The notes beneath the pieces were generated by a model. It had not been told where the DNA came from. It did no database searches and worked only from the letters and a program-made list of their open reading frames with translations. Positions 12,923 to 20,590 of a DNA stretch of 22,250 nucleotides are shown in pieces. Source of the stretch: DAXETY01 sp051155755 (GTDB lineage: Bacteria > Desulfobacterota > Desulfobacteria > Desulfobacterales > SG8-13); assembly GCA_051155755.1 (NCBI GenBank), contig DAXETY010000110.1, positions 1-22,250 of the forward strand. Reading direction: 5' to 3'. The first letter of the stretch is position 1. Each line of letters opens with the position of its first letter. The position numbers and the translations under genes are program-made.

Positions 12923-14761
12923 TTATTTGGGGGTCAGTAAAAGTTCCCCGGTTTCCGTGTTCAGGTCCATCCGGAACCGGGACAGTACGTTCATGCCCAG
13001 CAGTCCTACATTGGGACGCCCCGGCAGATCCATGACCAGCGCCCTGACACCCTGCAGCACCTGCCCCTGCAGTTCGAAAACCTCCAGTTCGACTTCCCGG
13101 GCCTGGACCGTGCCGCCGGCGGTGTAAACCTCCCGGTAGGTTCCCAGGCCGACCCGGTCGAGTCCTAGCCGGCGGGCGGTCGACTGTGGGATGGTGACCA
13201 CCGTAGCGCCGGTATCCACGATGAAGGTCTGGGAGACCGCATCGTTGAGTACGGCGGAAATGCGCACCTGGTCGGCACCTGGCGAGAAACGGATCGGCTC
13301 TTCGGCAGCCGCCGGTGCCTGCGGCGCCAGTTGCCCCTCCAGGGCCTGCACCCGGTCGGCCAGGGCTTCGGGGTAGCTGCGCATGGCCAGCAGCTGCCGG
13401 GCCATGGCCAACTGACCGGCATCGATGGCCAGCTGCACGCCCATCAGGTGCAGGTAGGGATCCCGGGGATGACGCTCGGTGGCAGCACCGTAGACCTGCC
13501 AGCCGGTTTGCAAATCGGCGCTGTCGATCAACTGGGAAAGCCATTGGCGATAAAAACGGGCGGACAAATTGTCCACGCTCTGAATATCGGTCCGAAGGAA
13601 GGCCGGATCGAGATATTCCACCGACTCGAGCAGTTGGATGGCCGACTGCGGCCCGTCTCCTTCGGCCAGCGCCTCCACAGCGTCCACCAGCAGCGGGATG
13701 CTGCCGGCTGCGGCCAGGGCTTCGCCGCGGATCGAATCCAAAATCACGCCGGCATCTCCGTTCCGACGCAGCCGGTCGATCAGAATCCGCATCTGTTCCA
13801 CCGCGGCGGCATCGCTGAGCAGCACCGGTGTTTCGGGCTCCGGCAGCTTTTTGGGCTGTAAAAACCCGTCGGCCATTGCCAGCAAACGGCCCGCCGGGGC
13901 AACGTCGGGCTGGGAAAGTGCCAGCAGAAAACGCTCTTCACGGCCGTCGGCAAAATTCAGGCGGTAAAAATCCGAGACGCTGACGCCGTATCCGAGCTGC
14001 TCCCCGGCCGCACCGTTCCAGAGAAAACCGGTGCCCGGCAGATCGTCGAAGGTCCAGCCCACCAGGTTGGACCCCTGGAAAAACACCCCCGGTCCGGCCA
14101 CGTCCCCCGGAACGTCGATCTTTGTCAGGTACAGCTGCTGGTCGACCACGACGAAGGGCAGATCGCCGGCGGAATCGACAGATACGATCGAATGCCAGTT
14201 CAGCGGCAGGGCTTCCTGCCAGGAATCCAGCGGCGGACCGTCGATGGCGTATCCCGGCTCGATGCGCCAGATGCCGACCTCCTCGCCCTCGTTCACCAGG
14301 CCGCCTTCGATGCGCAGGCGCTGTCCGGTGGCCAGGTGAAGATACCACTCGGCACCGATCCGGCAGCGGGCCACCGGCAGTGCAATCCAGCCCCCGCGGG
14401 ATACAGCCGAGGGGATTCGGGTGCGGACATTGCCCACGATATCCCGGATGAGCACGACGCCGACCACCGGATCCACCTCGAAGTCGACTTCCGGCGAAAC
14501 CGCTGCGGATCCAGAGGGAACCGTCTTTTTGGCAGGGGCGACCGCAGTTGCTCTGGGGGATTGGGACGGCTGCGGTGCCGGGGTTGGTTCGGTTGGCGGG
14601 TGAATGCCGAGGTAAGCCAACAGGGCCCCGAGGATTGCGACCAGGATCACGGCCGGCACGATCCACGGACGGCGCGGGGGCGAATCGCGCAAATCGGATC
14701 CGCAAAAGGAACAAAAATTGGCTTCCGGCGTGTTGTCGCGCCGGCATTTTTCGCAGATCAC
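12923..14761 (-). CDS. Zinc-ribbon, membrane-anchored retropepsin-like aspartic protease
   Basis: I start this gene at the GTG at 14761 because GGGGAG lies 6 bases before it and the product then begins directly with the zinc ribbon (Cys3, Cys6, Cys17, Cys20). That gives 612 residues. A proline-flanked membrane helix follows (about 33-53), then a low-complexity P/A/S linker. Residues about 95-265 resemble a degenerate trypsin-like domain: VGVVLIRDIVGN, RGGWIALPVARCRIGAEWYL and AGPGVFFQGSNLVGW occupy the places of the usual motifs, but no His-Asp-Ser triad is evident. After a helical, TPR-like middle, the last ~110 residues form a retroviral-type aspartic protease: IVDTGATVVTIP (Asp near 516), then NVGLLGMNVLSRF. 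Such domains act as dimers. The substrate is unknown. Confidence 0.85.
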   Translation of the reverse strand: MICEKCRRDNTPEANFCSFCGSDLRDSPPRRPWIVPAVILVAILGALLAYLGIHPPTEPTPAPQPSQSPRATAVAPAKKTVPSGSAAVSPEVDFEVDPVVGVVLIRDIVGNVRTRIPSAVSRGGWIALPVARCRIGAEWYLHLATGQRLRIEGGLVNEGEEVGIWRIEPGYAIDGPPLDSWQEALPLNWHSIVSVDSAGDLPFVVVDQQLYLTKIDVPGDVAGPGVFFQGSNLVGWTFDDLPGTGFLWNGAAGEQLGYGVSVSDFYRLNFADGREERFLLALSQPDVAPAGRLLAMADGFLQPKKLPEPETPVLLSDAAAVEQMRILIDRLRRNGDAGVILDSIRGEALAAAGSIPLLVDAVEALAEGDGPQSAIQLLESVEYLDPAFLRTDIQSVDNLSARFYRQWLSQLIDSADLQTGWQVYGAATERHPRDPYLHLMGVQLAIDAGQLAMARQLLAMRSYPEALADRVQALEGQLAPQAPAAAEEPIRFSPGADQVRISAVLNDAVSQTFIVDTGATVVTIPQSTARRLGLDRVGLGTYREVYTAGGTVQAREVELEVFELQGQVLQGVRALVMDLPGRPNVGLLGMNVLSRFRMDLNTETGELLLTPK

Positions 14762-15323
14762 GGCAGTCTCCCCGGTTAATGCAACGGTCGACCGGGTTTT
14801 CCGGCAGGGTCGGTCACGCCGGGTTTGCGCGGGGCAAGGCCATTGAACGGTTGGCACGCAAGAATGCAATTATAGACCAGTCGGCGGTGCTTTCCAACGG
14901 TTTTTCCAGGGGGGTGGCCCTATGAAGGCACAGTCTTGTAGATTTATCAAGACGATCTAACAGAAACGTAACAAAAAAGGCGGGATGGATGTGGGCTGTC
15001 TATAGGAAATGACGAGGGGCCGGTCGGGGTTCCAGCTGCCGGCGGGGCTGCAGTTTTCACTTGGCCTTCAATTTGCAGGTATCGTATATCTGACTGCAAT
15101 CGGGAAAAGTCGAAATTTACCAAGATCGGTTTTTCCCGCGCAGGCGCGAATCCAGAAATCAATGTAATTACAGTTTGTTAAACTCGAGATCCCCGCGCGG
15201 GGATGACACAAAGCTGGATCCGAGTTTTTCGAGACCGTAACATCCGGCTGCACTCAACAAGCGCCGGATGGGTGGCTCGCAGCCAACCGATACCAAGTTT
15301 CCAATAACGCCGAGAAAGTATCC
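14762..15323. other. Intergenic region between divergent genes
   Basis: These 562 bases separate the protease gene (minus) from ptsP (plus). I see no convincing gene. An in-frame extension of the protease to 14869 lacks a ribosome-binding site. A 12-codon frame from 14922 is too short to support. CTAAC at 14957 and GTAAC at 14968 are 11 bases apart and recall the Pho-box-like sites, but one pair with a mismatch is weak. Repeat copy B occupies 15130-15209. Confidence 0.4.
15130..15209. repeat. Dispersed palindromic repeat, copy B (~80 bp)
   Basis: It shares with copy A the core CAATGTAATTACAGT and TTAAACTCG, and the right arm ending GGGGATGACACA. The right arm is shorter by four bases (CCCCGCGCGGGG instead of CCCCGCCTGCGCGGGG), and the outer left end has diverged. 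It lies about 115 bases upstream of ptsP. Confidence 0.85.
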
Positions 15324-17636
15324 ATGCCACGAGAACCCGTACACCTGCTGGAAGATATCTGCACCCTGATCACCGACTCCGAAGAGCCGCAGAAAACCCT
15401 GGATGCCATCGTGGAGCGAATCGCGGCCCGGTTTCAGACCGATGTCTGTTCGGTCTACATTTTCAATGAAGAAAAAAACCTGCTGGTGCTGGCGGCCACT
15501 GTCGGATTGAAGCGGCAGTCGGTCGGCACGGTGACGATGAAAATCGAGGAGGGTTTGACCGGATTGGTACTGGAAAGTCTGCAACCGGTCTTTGTCCGCA
15601 ACCCGGCCGAACACCCCCGCTACAAGTATTTTGCCCAGAGCGGCGAGGAAATCTACCAGACGTTCCTGGGACTGCCGCTGGTCTATCACCAGCGCACCCT
15701 GGGCGTGCTGGTCATCCAGACCGTGGACGAAGCGGCCATCTCCGAAGCGGACATCCCGGTGTTTGCCGCCATCACCAGCCAGGTGGCGGCCACGGTGGCC
15801 TATTCCAATTTGCTGCTGCGCGCGGCCAAGTCCGATGCGACCGGCAAAACGCCGGCACCGCGCAAACCGGCGCCGGGTCCCGGCAGCCCCAAACCGCTGC
15901 TGCGCGGCATTCCGGTCTGCGCCGGATTTGCCGAGGGCCGCGCATATTACCTGTTTGAAAGCATCGGTTTCGACCAGGTGGCCATGGAAAGCGCCGCCGA
16001 CCCCAAGGCGGAAAAGCAGCGCCTGGAGATCGCCTTGCAGGGAGTGGAACGCGAACTGCGCGACCTGCAGGTTGAAACCCGGCCGCCGGAGTCCCAGGAA
16101 GCCGCCATCCTGGAAGCCGGGCTGGCGATGGTTCGGGATCCGGGCTTCAAGCGCCACCTTCTGGCCGGGATCGACACGGGATATCTGGCGGCATCCGCCC
16201 TGAAGCAAACCATCCAGGCCTACCTGCAGCGATTCGAGGCGCTGCAGGATCCTTACCTGCGGGAGCGCAGCTCGGATATCGAAGATATCGGCCGGCGGGT
16301 GCTCTGTCACCTGCTGGGACGAACGGGTTCGGTATCGAAAGAATTTTCGCACCCCACGGTGCTGGTGGCAGCCGACATCTCCGCCGCCGAATTGATGGAA
16401 CTGCGCCAGCCCAACCTGAAGGCCATCGTCCTGGCCCGGGGCGGCAAAGCATCGCATGCGGCCATTCTGGCCAAATCCTTCGAGATCCCGATGGTCATCG
16501 GCGTCAAGGATCTGCTGGAAGTAATCTCCGAAAACGATGCGATCATCGTGGACGGCACCTCCGGGTTGGTGTTTCACGAACCGCCGGCTGACATCCGGGA
16601 CGAATACCGCCGCCTCGAACAGGAAAAAAGACAGCGGGATCGAAATCTGGAAAGCATACGCGACCTTCCGGCCGAAACCCGCGACGGCCGGCGCTGCCGC
16701 CTGGGCGCCAACATCGGGTTGCTCTCCGACCTGGAGCTGGTGCACCGCTACGGCGCCGATCACATCGGTTTGTACCGTACCGAGTTCCCTTTCCTGGTGC
16801 GCCGGGATTTTCCCACCGAAGGCGAGCAGACCGCCATTTACGAAAAAATCCTGAAGGGCGCCGCCGGAAGGGAGGTCACCTTCCGAACGCTGGATGTGGG
16901 CAGCGACAAATTTTTGTCCTACCTGGACTATCCCCGGGAAAACAATCCCTGCCTGGGCTGGCGGTCGATCCGGGTTTCGCTGGACCTGGATGCGGTATTC
17001 CGGACCCAGCTCCGGGCAATTTTGAAGGCCGCGGCAACCGGGCCGGCCCGGATCCTGGTGCCCATGATCACCTCGGTGCGCGAGATGCGCCGGGTGGTGG
17101 AAATCATCGCCGAGGAGAAGCAGGCCCTGCAGCAGACCGGGGCGGCCTTCGCCGGAGACATTCCGGTGGGATTCATGCTGGAGGTCCCCGGGACGGTAAA
17201 AATCCTGGCCGGCCTGCTGGCCATTGCCGACTTTGTCAGCATCGGCACCAACGACCTGATCCAGTACACCCTGGCGGTGGACCGCAACAACGACCGCGTG
17301 GCCGGACTCTACAATCCCCTGCACCCGGCGGTCATCGGCACCATTGCCGAGGCGGTGGACATCTGCCGCCGCCAGGGAAAGCCGGTGTCGATCTGTGGAG
17401 AGTCGGCGGCGCTGCCGCAGTGTGCCGTGCTGTACCTGGCCATGGGGGTCGAGCGATTGAGTATGAATCCGGCTTCGATTCCGGTGGTCAAGCAGGTCAT
17501 TCGGAGTATGAGCGATACCGAGGCTGCTGAGATGCTGCAGCAGGTGGTGTCCATGGATGATGAGACGCAGATCGCGGCGTACCTGCAAGAGGTGTGCAAG
17601 GAGCGCGTGGGTGTTGGACCGGAGCACTGTCGCTGA
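15324..17636 (+). CDS. ptsP: Phosphoenolpyruvate-protein phosphotransferase with GAF domain (EI-Ntr)
   Basis: The first enzyme of the nitrogen-type phosphotransferase chain: it takes phosphate from PEP and passes it to NPr/HPr. The 770-residue protein has an N-terminal GAF domain (about 1-165), a proline-rich linker (about 170-192), the PEP-utiliser N domain from RGIPVCAGFAEGRAYYL (194), the swivelling histidine domain with His378 in ARGGKASHAAILAKS, and the C-terminal PEP-binding barrel (GLYRTEFPFL, GTNDLIQYTLAVDR, and the catalytic Cys in VSICGESAA). All key residues are present and the length is normal for PtsP. GAGAAAG is a weak ribosome-binding site before the ATG. No ptsN or HPr gene is in the window, so its acceptor must be encoded elsewhere. 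It converges with pfkB. Confidence 0.95.
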   Translation: MPREPVHLLEDICTLITDSEEPQKTLDAIVERIAARFQTDVCSVYIFNEEKNLLVLAATVGLKRQSVGTVTMKIEEGLTGLVLESLQPVFVRNPAEHPRYKYFAQSGEEIYQTFLGLPLVYHQRTLGVLVIQTVDEAAISEADIPVFAAITSQVAATVAYSNLLLRAAKSDATGKTPAPRKPAPGPGSPKPLLRGIPVCAGFAEGRAYYLFESIGFDQVAMESAADPKAEKQRLEIALQGVERELRDLQVETRPPESQEAAILEAGLAMVRDPGFKRHLLAGIDTGYLAASALKQTIQAYLQRFEALQDPYLRERSSDIEDIGRRVLCHLLGRTGSVSKEFSHPTVLVAADISAAELMELRQPNLKAIVLARGGKASHAAILAKSFEIPMVIGVKDLLEVISENDAIIVDGTSGLVFHEPPADIRDEYRRLEQEKRQRDRNLESIRDLPAETRDGRRCRLGANIGLLSDLELVHRYGADHIGLYRTEFPFLVRRDFPTEGEQTAIYEKILKGAAGREVTFRTLDVGSDKFLSYLDYPRENNPCLGWRSIRVSLDLDAVFRTQLRAILKAAATGPARILVPMITSVREMRRVVEIIAEEKQALQQTGAAFAGDIPVGFMLEVPGTVKILAGLLAIADFVSIGTNDLIQYTLAVDRNNDRVAGLYNPLHPAVIGTIAEAVDICRRQGKPVSICGESAALPQCAVLYLAMGVERLSMNPASIPVVKQVIRSMSDTEAAEMLQQVVSMDDETQIAAYLQEVCKERVGVGPEHCR

Positions 17637-17670
17637 TCGGTCTCTGCAAAACCCCAAATCCCCTCTGACG

Positions 17671-17687
17671 CCCCTTTTTCAAAGGGG
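17671..17687. terminator. CCCCTTT/AAAGGGG hairpin between convergent genes
   Basis: CCCCTTT (17671-17677) and AAAGGGG (17681-17687) form a perfect 7-bp stem with a 3-base loop. It lies 35 bases after the ptsP stop in the 173-base gap before pfkB. It lacks a clean U-tract but could end transcripts in both directions. The wider C-rich/G-rich motif resembles a common dispersed genomic repeat. Confidence 0.4.
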
Positions 17688-17809
17688 AGGACGCTCGGAT
17701 GCAGATATGGAGGGCTTCCAGTAAAGGTGCTTCGTTGGATTGCAGAACTGGGTCGAGAAGAGTATAAGCCAGGATTATGCGGCAAATGCTGCTGTCCGGG
17801 CATTGGGAA

Positions 17810-18748
17810 TCAGTCCGATTCGGCGGCGATTTTGCGGTAAAGTCTTTCGGCGTCTTCGCGGCGGCAGAGTTCGGAGCCCGGTGTCATTACCGCGGCTGCA
17901 CCGGCGGCAATGCCGAAGCGTGCAGCTTCCGGCAAGTCCATGCCCCGGGTCAGGCCCAGAACCAGCCCGGCGACGGTGGAATCACCGGCACCGACCTTGC
18001 TCTGGATATTCACGCTGGGGGCGCGCAGCCGCTGCAGGCCGTTCTCATAGGCCAGCAGCGCGCCGGCCGAACCCAGGGTGAGCATTACCGCTTCACTGCG
18101 ACCCCTGGAGACAACTTCACGGGTGCATTCCTCCTGGTGGGATTCATCGCTGATTTCGCACCCGGCGATGTCGGCCAGTTCGTTCATGTTGGGTTTGACC
18201 AGGTAAACGCCTGCTTCCAGTGCCGCCGAAAGCGGCTCCCCCGAGGTGTCCACAATCAATCGCACCTCGTTTTTCGAGCAGACCTGCGCCACGCGCGCGT
18301 AAAAATCCGTCGGCACCCCCGGCGGCAAGCTCCCGCTGGCCACCAGGTATTCGGGGGCGGGATCGAGCCCGGCCACGACATCCAGGCAGTGCTGCCATTC
18401 GGATTCCGCCAGCTGCGGGCCGGGCATGCCGAAGCGAAACTGGTTGCCCGAGGCGCTTTCGTAAACCATCAGGTTCTGGCGCGTCCATTCGGCGGTCTCG
18501 ACGGCCCGGCACCGGAGGCTTTCTTTTTCCAGCAGGTGGCGGAGCAAATCCCCCGGCGGCCCGCCGACCGTGTAGATGGCCGTCGATTCTCCGCCGAGTT
18601 TTTTCACCGCACGGGAGACGTTGAGCCCGCCGCCGCCGGGTTCGAAGCGGGGTTTTTCGCAGCGCAGTTTGCGATCGGGCACCACTCTTTCGACCCGGGA
18701 GCTTTTGTCCACGGCGGGATTGACCGTCAGGGTTACAATTCGGCTCAT
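17810..18748 (-). CDS. pfkB: 6-phosphofructokinase 2, PfkB/ribokinase family
   Basis: A sugar-phosphate kinase of the ribokinase fold, 312 residues. It aligns with E. coli Pfk-2 along its length: IVTLTVNPAVDKS, LRCEKPRFEPGGGGLNVSRA (28-47), WTRQNLMVYESASGNQFRF, ASGSLPPGV, IVDTSGEPLSAAL, LVKPNMNEL and the catalytic VGAGDSTVAG (catalytic-base Asp256). The FEPGGGGLNV and SGNQFRF signatures favour fructose-6-phosphate rather than the fructose-1-phosphate of FruK, but substrate is inferred. AGGAAGG lies immediately before the ATG. It is the only glycolytic kinase in the window; with mgsA 16 kb away there is no reason to link them physically. Confidence 0.92.
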   Translation of the reverse strand: MSRIVTLTVNPAVDKSSRVERVVPDRKLRCEKPRFEPGGGGLNVSRAVKKLGGESTAIYTVGGPPGDLLRHLLEKESLRCRAVETAEWTRQNLMVYESASGNQFRFGMPGPQLAESEWQHCLDVVAGLDPAPEYLVASGSLPPGVPTDFYARVAQVCSKNEVRLIVDTSGEPLSAALEAGVYLVKPNMNELADIAGCEISDESHQEECTREVVSRGRSEAVMLTLGSAGALLAYENGLQRLRAPSVNIQSKVGAGDSTVAGLVLGLTRGMDLPEAARFGIAAGAAAVMTPGSELCRREDAERLYRKIAAESD

Positions 18749-18806
18749 GTCCTTCCTCTACATCTGAGGCGTTTTACGATCCGTATGCTTGCCTTTCCAA
18801 TCGAGA

Positions 18807-19218
18807 TCAGTAACGCAGCAGAGCTGCGAGCGGGCCGCTTTCCGGAAGCTGGTCGGGTTCCAGCGCATACACCGTGCCGCCGTTTCGCAGGGTGTCTAAG
18901 GCAGCCAGATTCAGCAGGTCCTCGCTGTCATCCGTCGGCGAATCTTCGATCTCCAAACGCCAACCCCTCTCCGATCCGGCTCCAGAAATCATCGTCGATG
19001 ATCAGTTCCCGGGCATTTTCCAGATTCGTCTTCAAGCCGGCATCTTCGTTCGCCTGTTCTTCAAAAGACTGTTGCGCCTGTCTCAACAGGTTTTTCAGCC
19101 GGATCCGGTCCTGCTGGTGGTTGGCATCCCGGGGGTGGGTCGGCATGTACATCGACAGGCACATCGACGGATGATCCCGCATCAGGTATTTTAAGTCTTC
19201 CCGGGTAAAATTTTCCAT
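18807..19218 (-). pseudogene. baeRF-type gene remnant with a large internal deletion
   Basis: Two minus-strand frames carry the two ends of one protein family. The N-terminal part (19218 down to about 18960) reads LKYLMRDHPSMCLSMYMPTH, QQDRIRLKNLLRQAQ and FWSRIGEGLAF, which matches the opening of bacterial archaeo-eukaryotic release-factor-like (baeRF) proteins. The C-terminal part (to the stop at 18807) reads SEDLLNLAALDTLRNGGTVY and ends PLAALLRY, the family's normal ending, but in the next frame. The family is usually about 350-400 residues, so some 230-260 central residues are missing and the junction shifts frame near 18955-18970. The start has AAAGGTGG upstream. The truncated 96-residue N-terminal peptide could still be made. 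Confidence 0.75.
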
Positions 19219-19574
19219 GAGTTACGACCACCTTTCCTTATCGTTCGCAAGGTAAAATCATTTTTGCCCTTCGTCCGGGCCGGCTGAAACCGCCTCCGGC
19301 CGCAATCTCAAGGTAGCCGTCGCAGCAGCCGGCACCAATACGGCAAAGGCGGTATTTTTTCGGCAGCAGGCCTGTAATGAACGGCGGAGCTAAAATCGGT
19401 AGCAGAGAGAAATCGGCCGGTGCGGTGACCGGCCTATGGCGGTCTCCGAGAATGACGGATTTTTGGGCATGGCGATACAGCTGACTTCTCATGAATATAA
19501 AAGATATTAAAGATGCTCGGTACCGATAATTTCTGGTGCTGCAGGTTCGGTTTCAGCGGTGGGGAACCTTGGAT
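19219..19574. other. Intergenic region, no supported gene
   Basis: These 356 bases hold no gene that I can support. An 84-codon minus-strand frame (19238-19492) has no ribosome-binding site and no family features. GGCCGGT (19415-19421) and ACCGGCC (19428-19434) form a short hairpin without a T-tract. No promoter for the baeRF remnant is obvious. The sequence just after the speE stop also shows no terminator. Confidence 0.4.
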
Positions 19575-20450
19575 TTACTCGATGGGGTCGAGCAGGTCGC
19601 CGAGGGCATCGGTGACGAAGTTGGGCAGCATGAACGCGGCGGTGTGAACCCGGGCGTTGTAGTAGCGGGTGTGGATATCGGTCTGGCGGATGGCGGCGGT
19701 GCGCACATCGGTTAGCGGATGCGGGCCCTTGCTGGCAAAGCCGAAACTATACAGACTCCCGGGATAGGAAAGGGTGGGATAAAGATACAGGTGCAGCTGC
19801 CGGAAAAACGGGCGCTGGTTTGCCAGCATCTCGCGCTGGGTCCGGCCATGATAAAAGGGCGATTCGGCCTGGGTGACCAGGATGCCGTCATCCGCAAGCC
19901 GGCCGGCGATGTTTTCATAAAAGGGATGCTCGAACAGACCGGCGCCGGGGCCGATCGGATCGGTGGAGTCCACGATGGCGATGTCGAAGGCGGCCCCCGA
20001 TTCGGCCACATACTGCAAGCCGTCTTCGAATCGCACCTCCAGGCGCGGATCCTCGAAGGCGCTGCGCACCGATGGAAAATGGTCGCGGCAGGCTTCCACC
20101 ACCACCTCGTCGATCTCCACCAGGACCACCCGCTCCAGGTCCGGGTGCTTCAGCACCTCGCGCACGGTACCGCCGTCGCCGCCGCCGATCACCAGCACCG
20201 AGCGGGGCGCCGGGTGCACGAACAGCGGCACGTGGGCGATCATTTCGTGGTAGATGAATTCGTCGCGCTCGGTGAGCATGACCACGCCGTCATTGAGCAA
20301 GATCAGACCGTGATCAAAGCTTTGAACAATATCGATCTGCTGGAAACGGCTCCGGCGGCTGAACAGGGTCTTTTCCACTCGAAAGGCCAGCTCGACGGTG
20401 TCGTGCTCGCTGTCGCGGATCCACAGTTCCGGTCTGGGGTCGTCCGGCAT
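19575..20450 (-). CDS. speE: Spermidine synthase (polyamine aminopropyltransferase)
   Basis: SpeE moves an aminopropyl group from decarboxylated AdoMet to putrescine, giving spermidine and methylthioadenosine. The 291-residue protein has the N-terminal beta-domain (FQQIDIVQSFDHGLILLNDG), the Rossmann glycine loop VLVIGGGDGGTVREVLKH (about 86-103), VVLVEIDEVVVEA for the nucleoside, the gate-keeping IVDSTDPIGPGAGLF and the C-terminal YYNARVHTAAFMLPNFV. The length is usual for the family. AGGGGGA precedes the ATG at 20450. It follows the AdoMet decarboxylase gene on the same strand after a 140-base gap, so substrate supply and use are encoded together. No ornithine or arginine decarboxylase gene is present, so putrescine must come from elsewhere. 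Confidence 0.94.
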   Translation of the reverse strand: MPDDPRPELWIRDSEHDTVELAFRVEKTLFSRRSRFQQIDIVQSFDHGLILLNDGVVMLTERDEFIYHEMIAHVPLFVHPAPRSVLVIGGGDGGTVREVLKHPDLERVVLVEIDEVVVEACRDHFPSVRSAFEDPRLEVRFEDGLQYVAESGAAFDIAIVDSTDPIGPGAGLFEHPFYENIAGRLADDGILVTQAESPFYHGRTQREMLANQRPFFRQLHLYLYPTLSYPGSLYSFGFASKGPHPLTDVRTAAIRQTDIHTRYYNARVHTAAFMLPNFVTDALGDLLDPIE

Positions 20451-20590
20451 GGTTCCCCCTTTGGTTTTCTTCGCTACCGGGATTCGACGGAAGCCGTCAA
20501 CGACCGGCAGGGGGACTGTTCACCCGCCGTTACGACGGCAACCGCTTGATCATCGAAGGCATACAGCACAACGTCGGGTGTGCTCGTCAG

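Noticed and set aside
14922..14960. 12-codon frame after a G-rich stretch, possible leader peptide
   Set aside because: Over 350 bases from ptsP, with no attenuator structure and no run of regulatory codons.
15168..17657. 829-codon open frame opposite ptsP
   Set aside because: Composition is a His/Gln/Gly-rich antisense shadow, while the plus strand encodes an intact EI-Ntr with all motifs.
17777..19174. 465-codon plus-strand frame over pfkB and the baeRF remnant
   Set aside because: Antisense to pfkB, which aligns along its length with E. coli Pfk-2.
19415..19434. GGCCGGT/ACCGGCC hairpin as a terminator
   Set aside because: No T-tract on either strand and no transcript end expected there.
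19238..19492. 84-codon minus-strand frame
   Set aside because: No ribosome-binding site, no family features, and Gly/Arg/Pro-rich composition as expected of non-coding GC-rich DNA.
20486..20590. 35-codon in-frame extension after the AdoMet decarboxylase stop
   Set aside because: Human-like proteins end where this one does; no recoding signal is visible, so stop-codon read-through is unsupported.
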